Below, piece after piece: positions 10,304 to 18,985 of a stretch of 30,320 bases of DNA. The DNA is taken from contig JAUCBJ010005907.1 in the NCBI GenBank assembly GCA_032718475.1, forward strand, positions 1 to 30,320, read 5' to 3'. Below the pieces are notes generated by a model, which saw nothing but the letters and a program-made list of their open reading frames with translations, was not told the origin of the DNA and made no database searches. Within the stretch, counting starts at the first letter, position 1; each line of letters opens with the position of its first letter. A program made the translations under genes and the position numbers. This DNA comes from Nemertoderma westbladi (lineage: Eukaryota; Xenacoelomorpha; Nemertodermatida; Nemertodermatidae).

Positions 10304-11224
10304 TACACCATGACCCGTAATATAGTGTAATTTTCTGATGACACGGACACCCCCCCAAATTTTTCTACACATCTTTATCACATTGCTTAAAATTTGAAAC
10401 ACAACTAGTTCAACTCACCGTGGTTGTTACCATGAAGGCGAAATTTTAGATTTCGCCTTTAAATTTATTTTATAAGCGTTTTAAAAAAGTGTCTTTTGCC
10501 AAATTGCACATCTCCTATCATCGCCATTCTTCACATTAACCTCGCTTTATAGATATTATAAAAAAGCTTGTGTTCCAAGTATTCCAAATACAGTATGTAA
10601 CAATATCTGAATTTCGTTGTGAAACAGCTGAGAAATAGGCGTTCAAAGATTGCAAGAATTATTGTTCGCTGCAGGCCATTTATTCTATTTAATAAATACA
10701 CAAAATTCTAGAACGTGTTATTTATTTTTTGAGTTGGTAGGCAACAGCGGAATGCCTATACAATATCTATATTGCGTAGCTAATCATACACAAACAAATT
10801 GTTCCAGAATATTGTGTATTTATTAAATAGAATAAATGGCCTGCAGCGAACGATAATTCTTGCAATCTTTGAACGCCTATTTCTCAGCTGTTTCTCAACG
10901 AAATTCAGATATTGTTACATACTGTATTTGGAATCCTTGCAACAACGCAAGCTTTCTATTGATGTGAAAAAAATACGACTAAAGTGAAGAATGGCAATGA
11001 TATGGCAATGAGTGCGATTTCGCAAAAGCCACTTTTTTAAAACGCTTATAAATAAAATTTAAAGGCGAAATCGAAAATTCCGGCTTCATGGTAACAACTA
11101 CGGTGAGTTGAACTAGTTGTGTTTCAAATTTCAAGCAATATGATAAAGATGTGTAGAAAAATTGGGGGGGGGGGGGGGGGTCCGTGTCATCAGAAAATGA
11201 CACTATATTACGGGTCATGGTGTA
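10304..11224. mobile_element. 921-bp foldback element with ~415-bp arms, TTA flanks
   Basis: The left arm (10304-10714) and right arm (10801-11224) are inverted copies, about 85-90% identical by eye, around an 86-bp spacer. The outer ends read TACACCATGACCCGTAATA on both strands. TTA lies immediately outside each end (10301-10303 and 11225-11227). This fits a PIF/Harbinger-type TTA duplication with ends starting TA; a TA duplication of Tc1/mariner type with ends starting CACC is the alternative. The arms are too long for an ordinary MITE, and there is no transposase frame. A 17-base G run at 11164-11180 corresponds to a run of only seven C residues in the other arm. Confidence 0.85.
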
Positions 11225-11227
11225 TTA

Positions 11228-11686
11228 AAGAATTAAGCATCAATAAAGTACCAATTTAAAATTAAAATTACGATTACATGAGAAAAAAGTAGAACATTTT
11301 TTTTCTCAATATTATCTCGACCTTATATTAACCTCGATGACGCTCGGTAAATTAAATGCCTCGAGAATAATGAAAAAAAAGTTCGACTTTTTTTCGTAGA
11401 ATCGTAGAAACAACTGTTGAGAATGGCATTCCTGCATTCATGATCAGGATGCTGCTGCCCATAATTTTCAAATACTGAAAGTAAAAGATATCTGAGTAGG
11501 CTGAGTTGAGTGTGCAATCTGAACTGGGTGTTTGAAAATCACGGGCGATTTGCGTCACACAGCATGTCCACCTTTTTTAGCTTTGTTGTCCACCTTTTTC
11601 AAATTTGAATAAGGTGGACTGGGTTGAGAAAGACAGGCAATGAATTGACCAATCAGATTGATTTGCACATTATTATTATCCCATAC
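11228..11686. other. Non-coding stretch with a GTCCACC-type hairpin
   Basis: No gene is recognised. At 11589-11620 GTCCACCTTTTTCAAA is followed directly by its near-perfect inverse TTTGAATAAGGTGGAC, forming a compact hairpin. The same GTCCACC(T)5CAAA word forms the ends of the two MITEs at 22773-22888 and 22929-23034, so this is a collapsed relative. Confidence 0.55.
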
Positions 11687-11756
11687 TTATAGTCCATGGG
11701 CCAGCCAGCATAGGGGATACTTTTTGGTAACCACCCGGAACTTATATTTTTGGGAA

Positions 11757-12467
11757 GGATAGTTCTTTTTACAGAACACAGCAGAACACAGTAGAACACA
11801 GCAGAACACAATAGAATACAGGCGGAACATAGGCGAACACAGCTGTAATTAAAATCTACACCAAAAAATAACACACTTGGGAAAGTACCGGACTTAATCA
11901 TACAACTGTAAGATGTCAATTACATATTTAAATTAAATGGCGGTTTTCCATATCCTCCAAAATAAATTACCTGATCAGAGTTGCCCGATCAGCTGTTCGG
12001 TTAGGCCTGTACCTGTTACTAGTCCAGTAGTCTGCCTGTCAGCCTGTTCCAGTACTGCAGTAGGCCTAGTGCTGTAGAGACATGTACAGACTGACAGACT
12101 GTACATTGTACAGACAGACAGATGTAGGTATTTACCGGCAATTACCGGGCACAGTGTAGAGTATATTACCAATGTACTGATGTAGGCCTACTCAGCTACC
12201 GGTACTGTACTGCTGTAGAACTAACTAACTCTCCATGCAGCCATGGTTACAGGATAATTTATTTTGGAGGATATGGAAAACCGCCATTTAATTTAAATAT
12301 ATAATTGACATCTTACAGTTGTATGATTAAATCCGGTACTTTCCCAAGTGTGTTATTTTTTGGTGTAGATTTTAATTACAGCTGTGTTCGCCTATGTTCC
12401 GCCTGTATTCTATTGTGTTCTGCTGTGTTCTACTGTGTTCTTCTGTGTTCTGTAAAAAGATATATCC
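11757..12467. mobile_element. 711-bp long-TIR element, Mutator-like, 9-bp target duplication
   Basis: This lies inside the left arm of the large palindrome. Its own inverted repeats are 217 bp (11757-11973) and 218 bp (12250-12467), starting GGATA and followed by TCTTTTTACAGAACACAG. Both flanks carry TTTTGGGAA (11748-11756 and 12468-12476). The opposite palindrome arm near 18915-18935 preserves the uninterrupted site with one copy of this 9-mer, which fixes the boundaries and the duplication length. A 9-bp duplication with long TIRs is the Mutator (MULE) signature. Each TIR contains four to five tandem copies of a CAGAACACAG decamer. The 276-bp interior has no transposase, so the element is non-autonomous. 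Confidence 0.85.
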
Positions 12468-12476
12468 TTTTGGGAA

Positions 12477-13183
12477 GACCTAGCTTCTGGCCATTCATTT
12501 TGATATGATAACAAATCTGAATCGGTAGCTGACTTAGTGTTATCACCGGTTGTCATGGAAATGGTAAAACAACAAACATGCTGTAGTATTCTAATAACTC
12601 AATATAAATTCACCGTATCTTTTGAAAAAGATAGCTACTGGTCTAACAATTCTAAATGTGACATAAAATTCTGGAATTTAATTATTGTTACCATGGGAAC
12701 GCTGATAAATGAAAACTGACATGTTTTAGAAAAATAGCTACCATTCTAGAACAATACCATTATTTTAATTGACAAATTGCCACATTTTATTGAATATTAG
12801 TTTTGGAAAATTTTGGTATACTGAGAGCTAATCCTGTTTTGTTATAACGGTGATATATGGTTCCCAAGATATACCCATGTATGAAATATTTTTATTTTTC
12901 ATCATTTTAATCTCATTCCACTCTGTTTCAAAATAATGACTTTCAAATATTTATGTCAATAAAAAACAATCAAGATGTGACTACAAATCACTTTAAAATG
13001 ACACGTGACATCTAAATGGCATTTCAGACAACACTCCTTCACAGGTTACTATGACTACCACTACAGATGCAATTGAAGATGACACAAACAAATGACTTGA
13101 CACCTACCACAAATGAGAGGTTAGTTCTTTTAGTATATTCACTTCAATTTATATATTATCATAATTGTTCCTAGATGATTTCT
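12477..13183. repeat. Inner left arm of the large palindrome
   Basis: This continues the left arm after the Mutator-like insert and matches, inverted, 18452-18925 and then 16612-16862. It is not coding overall, but 13028-13095 looks like a terminal exon (separate entry). Confidence 0.85.
13028..13095 (+). other. Exon-like segment, left-arm copy
   Basis: A GGCATTTCAG acceptor-like site is followed by an open frame NTPSQVTMTTTTDAIEDD and then TNK-stop at 13093-13095. The right-arm copy (16704-16780, minus) has the same acceptor and the same peptide but ends DSDMTQT-stop; the left copy has lost about 12 bases there. Two arms keeping the same acceptor and frame hint at a captured terminal exon. 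The protein is not recognised. The short length makes chance possible. Confidence 0.3.
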
Positions 13184-13361
13184 AGTGTAAGACTAGTGTA
13201 ACTAGTGTAAGAGTTTTATACTCAGTTTGCAGGTACAGTAGAAAGTGTTCCAAACGCTGTAAGGAATGGAGAAATTGGGTGAAATCATTTAAGGGTTATT
13301 ACACCAACAGTATGAGTAGACTTAACATTTGATATTATTCTAGGCAGTAGAGCATTGGATT

Positions 13362-13598
13362 ATGGTTTATACAGGGATGCATGAGTTGCCCCCACACATA
13401 AGGACCACACTGCGCACAATATTGTGCTTTGTCAGCCCCATAGAGAAAATAAATAAGCATGATGGACAGCTCATGACTTTCTTAAGACGCCTCCTAAAGG
13501 ACACTGGCCTTGAAGATGCAGCTAATCTCGCGAAAGTTATGGGGGATAGGGAATTGTGGCGGTGCAACTTTGTTGATAAGCCGGCATATAATTCTTAA
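13362..13598 (+). pseudogene. LINE 3' end, copy 3 (longest, open frame)
   Basis: The plus strand is open across the end of an APE-type LINE ORF2. It reads RTILCFVSPIEKINKHDGQL (the I-L-F-x-x-P box and basic linker), then MTFLRRLLKDTGLEDA, ANLAKVMGDRELWR and FVDKPAYNS-stop at 13596-13598. It lies in the centre of the large palindrome in the opposite orientation to copies 1 and 2. The 5' edge is not defined; only about 80 codons are recognisable, and no reverse transcriptase core precedes them. Confidence 0.75.
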
Positions 13599-13849
13599 TG
13601 TACGCGGCATTTGGCTTGCCAATTGTGGATTGTATGGTTGTGGCAAATACTTTTGCCAAACTGGCATAGCATCTCAATGTGCAGTTTCAATGCAGCAGGC
13701 CGATTATAGTACTTTACAAATTTATTAATTTATTCATTCATTGTATAAATATCTATTTGTGACTTCTAATAATAGCGCATTAATAATTAAACCAGTTAAA
13801 TTTATAGTTAGTGTTTCAACCGGAAGTGTCATCTGATTGTCATCCGTAG

Positions 13850-14424
13850 TCACGCATCCCTGCAGTAAACTTCGTCGTTCATAGTTACGGCGCAATCAAC
13901 TACGTCATCGCATGGGAAACAGCACTGGTGTCTCTCGGTAACTCCAGGACATTGGTAGACACCGGTAGCGCCCCTAGCACTGCACGGCTGCAGATTACCA
14001 TAGAATACCTTCTGCTGAATCACGTTTTTAGCGGTGTTGGTTGAATGTTGATGCATATTGTAACCGGTTTGTGGCTGCGGATACGGCAGGGCAGGTGATG
14101 GTGATTAGGTTCCGGTTGGTACTCATTGGGGTTGTAGTACGCGGATTGGTACTGGGTGTTTGACGATGGGGGGGCTGGTTGTGGTTCAGGGTATTCAGCC
14201 GGCTGGGGTTGGTACTGAGCTTGGGGTTGGTACTGAGCTTGGGGTTGGGGTTGGTACTGAGCTTGGGGTTGGGACTGCTGGTTGTTAGGGGCTGCTTCGG
14301 GGGTGTACTGTTCTTCGTTAGGGCATTCTAGACGGCCCAATGGGGACTCGCCTTGGTTGTAGGCGGTTTGTTCGTAGTAGGGTTGGTTGTTGTATGGTTG
14401 GGCTTCCCGTACAGTAGTAATTGC
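13850..14424 (-). pseudogene. Gln/Pro/Tyr-rich, Cys-tailed secreted-type protein, frameshifted
   Basis: The minus strand encodes a low-complexity region rich in Gln, Pro and Tyr (repeats of QAQYQPQP and QAQYQPQ near 14190-14280) preceded by NNQPYYEQTAYNQGE. It then encodes a Cys-rich tail with seven cysteines (QPC, YQC, QCCFPC, VDC, VYC) ending CRDA-stop at 13850-13852. The frame changes at about 14104-14108. On both sides of the shift the composition stays Pro/Gln/Tyr-rich (EYQPEPN, then SPSPALPYPQPQTGYN), so a single-base loss inside one protein is the best explanation. Upstream the frame closes with a TAA at 14425-14427 before any ATG, so a 5' exon with a signal peptide is missing or broken. 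The family is not recognised; the composition recalls extracellular structural or adhesive proteins. It sits inside the centre of the large palindrome, so it may be a captured host gene fragment. Confidence 0.55.
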
Positions 14425-14427
14425 TTA

Positions 14428-15033
14428 TGAATAGTCCGTCTGCTATTCGTTTGCATCGAACTGCACTAGCGCGCCATCTAGACATCTAGAGGTTTTAAGA
14501 GTTTATTTTATTTGGAGCGTTTGGAGCACTTTATAAAAACCTTACACTAGTTCGACCCCACTTTCCATTCCTTACATGATTTCAACGTCCAATCAAATAA
14601 TAACTCATTAACCAATCCCAGGTGTTAATGCAAGAGGTGTTCCTCAGGAGTGTAAGGATTGGGAATACGCGCCCGGATTAATTTTGTAATTAGTCTGTAT
14701 CTTTGAGTAAGGTTTGTTTGGAAAACCGAGATTTCGTGACTTTTCCTAAAATTTTATGGGTTATCCAACTGAGCAAACGCCATTTACATGGTCATGTTAG
14801 TTTTCGTGCTGTGCTCCCTTTCTGGCACCCACCTCCAGTACTTTCGTACTAAGATTTTCAATAGTTTTCATAATTGACTAAAATTAATTTATTTGCGATA
14901 TATAGCGGTTTTTTTGGATGCTGAAAGCGATTATAGAACTGCAATATTACATTCGTGAAATTTTTTGGTAATTTTTAAAGTGTCACCTGGGGTAAGAATA
15001 AAACAGGTAGTGCAAATATGTTAGTCAAAAATC
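14428..15033. other. Non-coding stretch upstream of the Gln-rich gene
   Basis: No gene is recognised. A TTTATAAAG TATA-like word lies on the minus strand at about 14530-14538, roughly 110 bases before the Gln-rich open frame. It might be a promoter of that gene but is weak evidence. Confidence 0.35.
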
Positions 15034-16440
15034 ACGTCAAAAGCTTCAGTTCATTCAAATTTCGCCTCCTTCCTGTTGGTACATGACTTGAATTTGCACA
15101 ACTCAATGCAATGATGTTGATGTTTGTTTTGTAGGCAGATACAGAGTGAGTACAAAACAAAGACTTAACACCCAATTATAAAGACCTACATAATCATCTA
15201 ATATGTGTTAACTTTCGTTTATTGTTTTGGTTCCCCCAACACGCATCAGTAACGTGCTCCTTTGCTAACCTGCTCCTTTAAATAGCAATGGGACTTATCG
15301 CATTTATGGACCTAACGCGACTTCACCTCTTTGTTTTGTAGGGTACAGAACAGGCAGTAAAGTCTAGGGTCTTTGTTTTGTACTCAACCGGCAGATAAAT
15401 GTTGGTGGTTTACAATTGCAATACAGCAGGGATAGAGAGAGAGAGGATAGAGTATGGAACTGGTAGAACATACATCCAATCAGGTATTACCATATCCTCC
15501 TCATCTAACAGCCATCCCAGGACTATGGGAGAAGATACATTGATGATGGGTACTAAGCTTATATACGATTGGTAGTTGGCTCGGGATAGGTGTCTCTCTT
15601 TAAACAATATTTACAAGGCAGCAAGGTTGACTCGATTTCTCCATGTTTTGAACAGAAAAGACGATACCGAAGCTCGTTCACGTCATTAACTTCTGACATT
15701 CATGTAAAGCAGTAAGTATTATGCATAAGTCAGGTCCAAGATTAGCTGATATAGTGTTTATGTTACAATGCGTTATTGTACTTAGAGATCCACACTTTTG
15801 ATAAACCTGGCATTTCAGGACATCGTTTTCATCCCTTGTAATGTATTTGAGTTGGTTGAAGGTCATGATGGCATTGATTTGTGTTCCTTTATTGCCGTCA
15901 CCCTCATTATCATCTCGAATATGAATGTCACATACTTGATCTAATCTTTGAAGTTTGCGTGGATACACCCCCCCCCCCCCCCACCATCCCTTTCAGTGAA
16001 ACCTGCCTCTGCACTGATGTCTATATTATTCTTACGTGCTTCAGTGTCGTCTTTTAATCTCAAAAAGTGGAGAAATCGAGTCAACCTTTGCAGCCACCTT
16101 GTAAGTATTGTTTATACACCTACAGTATATATCCAAAGCCAACTACCAAGCGTGTATTTGGAAAAAAAGTTTAGTATCCATCATCAATGTACCTTCTCCC
16201 ATTGTACTGTAGGTTTGTCTGTTAGATGAGGAGGATATGATAATACCTGATTGGATGCATGTTCTTCCAGCTCCATCATCAGCTCCATCACTACGTCATG
16301 TAAACCACTAACGTATCTGCCTACAAAATAAACTTAATTGCATTGTGTTGTAGAAATTCAAGTAATGCACCAAATGGAAGGAGGCGGAATTGGAATGAAC
16401 TGATGCACTTGACACCTCAGATGATGAAGGTGATTTCTAA
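15034..16440. repeat. Second palindrome nested in the centre of the large one
   Basis: The left arm (about 15034-15690, interrupted by a hAT-like insert) and right arm (about 16018-16440) are inverted copies, about 80% identical by eye, around a 327-bp spacer. Shared blocks include TCCGCCTCCTTCC at the outer part, a TAGATGAGGAGGATATG block, and GTGGAGAAATCGAGTCAACC-like sequence at the inner part. The termini are not sharply defined, so the class is unknown. Both arms retain matching short open frames (see the finding on the PDWM peptide). A C run of 16-17 bases lies at 15967-15983. Confidence 0.75.
15142..15389. mobile_element. 248-bp hAT-like insertion, exact 8-bp duplication GGCAGATA
   Basis: GGCAGATA occurs at 15134-15141 and 15390-15397, flanking the insert. 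The other arm of the palindrome (near 16310-16325, inverted) has a single copy at the same point, giving the empty site. Inside, GAGTACAAAACAAAGAC at the left is mirrored by GTCTTTGTTTTGTACTC-like sequence at the right. The first bases are CAGAG, as in hAT ends, but the last bases are CAACC rather than CTG, so the right terminus has drifted. There is no ORF. Confidence 0.75.
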
Positions 16441-16703
16441 TACAGCAGTAATTGTATCACATACATTACCTACTCGACTAAGAATACTCTATTTGCTCGG
16501 ATGACATCACGTATACCAATTAAGAATACGTACATACATAATTATGTATTTATTATTAAATAAAGAGGATTTAGTATTAAAAAATGTTATTATCGATGTA
16601 ATCATCTTTGCAGAAATCATCTAGGAAAAATTATGATAAATATATAAATTGAAGTGAATATACTAAAATAACTAACTTCTAATTGGGGTAGGTGTCAAGT
16701 CAT

Positions 16704-16780
16704 TTAAGTTTGTGTCATATCTGAGTCATCTTCAATTGCATCTGTTGTGGTAGTCATGGTAACCTGTGAAGGAGTGTTGT
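16704..16780 (-). other. Exon-like segment, right-arm copy
   Basis: This is the counterpart of 13028-13095. After an acceptor-like GGCATTTCAG the minus strand reads NTPSQVTMTTTTDAIEDD then SDMTQT-stop (TAA at 16704-16706). It is longer than the left-arm copy by four codons. The peptide is not recognised. Confidence 0.3.
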
Positions 16781-16866
16781 CTGAAATGCCATTTAGATGT
16801 CCCTTGTCATTTTAAAGTGATTTGTAGTCACATCTGATTGTTTTTATTGACATACATATTTGTTAA

Positions 16867-18447
16867 CCCTATTACCACTGGGGTGTTTTGACCATTAGCA
16901 GCACTGGGGGGGGGGCGATTCGGCCCACCCACTATATTTTTGTAGTCGTCCAATGAAATCCTACAAAATTTGGGCTGTTGGTGAAACAACTATAGATGAA
17001 CACTACCAAACCTTAAAAAGTTAAAATTTCATAAGCAGGGACTCATAATTTTGATGAAAAATAAAAGTAGTCCCAGGACAAAATTACAAAATTTTTCGTT
17101 TTCTAAAAACTAATAGTGTGGCAGTGTTGGCTAGATTTAGTAGGTTTTTCAAGACGCTGAATCGAATGTGATTATATTCCACTTCCAAAAATTGAAGTGG
17201 ATGCTATTTTTCGTGCACATAAGAAGTGGGCGTGGCACTTCAAATTTTGAAAAATTAGATATTCAGAAAATGCCCCTAATTTTTTTATTTCAACGCATCT
17301 TTATGGGTTTTCTGGGCCGCTGAATCGATTGAAAGTAATATAGAAGCCTGAAGACTGAGTGGTTAGCCATTTTTGGTGCACCAAAATTAGGGCGTGGCAC
17401 TTCAAATTTTGAAAAATACGAGATTCGGAAAATAAACCGAAATTGAAATTTTAACGAATTTATATAGGTTTTCCAGACCGCTGAATCGATTGAAAGTAAT
17501 ATAGAAAAGCCTGAAGATTTAGAAGTTAGCCATTTTTTGAAATCAAAACTTTAGTGTTTTTTCCGAATAAAGTAATTTTGAAAATTTGAAGTGCCACGCC
17601 CTAATTTTGGTGCACCGAAAATGGCGAACCACTAAGTCTTCAGGGTTCTATATTACTTTCAATCGATTCAGCGCTCCAGAAAACCTATAAAATTAATTTA
17701 AAATCAAAACTTTAGTGAATTTTTCGAATCTCGTATTTTTCAAAATTTGAAGTGCCACGCCCTAATTTTGGTGCACCAAAAATGGCGAACCACTAAGTCT
17801 TCAGGCTTCTATATTACTTTCAATCGATTCAGCGCTCCAGAAAACCTATAAAAATGCTTTGCAAATCAAAACTTCAGTGTATTTTCCGAATCTCGTATTT
17901 TTCAAAATTTGAAGTGCCACACCCTAATTTTAGTGCACCAAAAATGGCGAACCACTAAGTCTTCAGGCTTCTATACTACTTTTAATCGATTCAGCGCTCC
18001 AGAAAACCAATAAAAATGCTTCGAAATCAGAACTTTAGTAAATTTTCCGAATAAAGTAATTTTGAAATTTTAAAGTGCCACGCCCTAAATTTGGTGCTCC
18101 AAAAATGACGTACCACTACACTTACATACTTGTATAGAGCATTAGAGTGATCCAAACCAATGAAAATAAATAAAAATAGCCCAAACACAAATAATTACTA
18201 AATCACGAATGACTTTGTAAAATTCGAAAATTTCAAAAAATTTGGTGCTGGAGACCAAATTTTGAGGTGGCACCCACATCGAAAAGTAGAAATCCAATTG
18301 CAACGGCGTTTTTTGCAAAAGATGCGGCATTAAATTTGACTAATTCTCACAAAAAATTGGGCCGGTACGTAATGTGGGTGCATAGTTACAGCAACTAAAA
18401 ACTAGGAAGGGGCCGATTCGGCCCCCCCCCCCCCAGTGGTAATAGGG
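16867..18447. mobile_element. 1581-bp piggyBac-like element with TTAA duplication
   Basis: Perfect 17-bp inverted ends CCCTATTACCACTGGGG (16867-16883) and its inverse (18431-18447) are each bounded by TTAA (16863-16866 and 18448-18451). TTAA target sites and ends beginning CCC(T) are the piggyBac signature. The opposite palindrome arm (near 12940-12950) lacks the insertion. Subterminal GGGCGATTCGGCCC (left) and GGCCGATTCGGCCC (right) form a second, palindromic shared motif, next to G or C runs. There is no transposase frame; the interior is mostly a 160-bp satellite. It is a non-autonomous element. Confidence 0.85.
17140..18125. repeat. 160-bp satellite in head-to-head arrangement
   Basis: The unit contains AAGTGCCACGCCCTAA, TTTTGGTGCACCAAAAATGG, CTAAGTCTTCAGG, CTTTCAATCGATTCAGCG and CCAGAAAACCTATAAA. 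Four units in one orientation have the AGTGCCACGC word at 17591, 17751, 17912 and 18074 (periods 160-162). Two units plus a partial one run in the opposite orientation, with GGGCGTGGCAC at about 17228 and 17390. The orientation flips near 17545, so the array is itself a palindrome. Confidence 0.85.
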
Positions 18448-18985
18448 TTAAAGTCATTATTTTGAAACAGAGTGGAATGAGATTAAAATGATAACAAATA
18501 AAAATATTTCAAACATGGGTTTATCTTTGGAACCATATATCACCGTTATAACAAAACAGGTTTAGCTCTCAGTATACCAAAATTTTCCAAAACTAATATT
18601 CAATAAAATGTGGTAATTTGTTTTTAAAATAATGGTATTGTTCTAGAATGGTAGCTATTTTTTTAAAACATGTCAGTTTTCATTTAGCAGCATTCCCATG
18701 GTAACAATAAATATATTCCAGAATTTTATGTCACATTTAGAATTGTTAGACCAGTAGCTATCTTTTTCAAAAGATGCGATGAATTTATATTGAGTTATTA
18801 GAATACTACAGCATGTTTGTTGTTTTACCATTTCCATGACAACCGGTGATAACACCAAGTCAGCTACCGATTCAGATTTGTTATCATATCAAAATGAATG
18901 GCCAGAAGCTAGGTCTTCCCAAAAATATAAGTTCCGGGTGGTTACCAAAAAGTATCCCCTATGCTGGCTGGCCCATGGACTATTA

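Larger units (their letters stand above)
11690..18982. mobile_element. 7.3-kb palindromic element with ~780-bp arms and nested insertions
   Basis: The left arm (11690-13183) and right arm (16612-18982) are inverted copies. After removing one nested transposon from each, they measure about 775 and 787 bp and align throughout. The outer ends read TAGTCCATGGGCCAGCCAGC on both strands, and TTA lies just outside each (11687-11689 and 18983-18985), the same pattern as the foldback at 10304-11224. The 3.4-kb centre (13184-16611) holds a LINE tail, a Gln-rich gene and a second palindrome. Without the arm insertions the element is about 5 kb. I infer a foldback-type DNA transposon with very long terminal inverted repeats. 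No transposase was recognised. Confidence 0.75.

Noticed and set aside
11352-11558. 68-codon minus frame beginning MTQIARDFQTP
   Set aside because: No family match, overlaps another chance frame, and lies in ordinary AT-rich DNA.
11653-11919. 88-codon minus frame repeated as a 67-codon plus frame at 12305-12508
   Set aside because: Both are the same inverted repeat read from its two arms; the cysteine-rich look comes from the CAGAACACAG decamer array, not from a protein.
11690-18982. Polinton/Maverick-type element
   Set aside because: The TTA flanks and TA ends do not fit a 6-bp duplication with AG ends, and no polymerase, integrase, ATPase or capsid frame is present.
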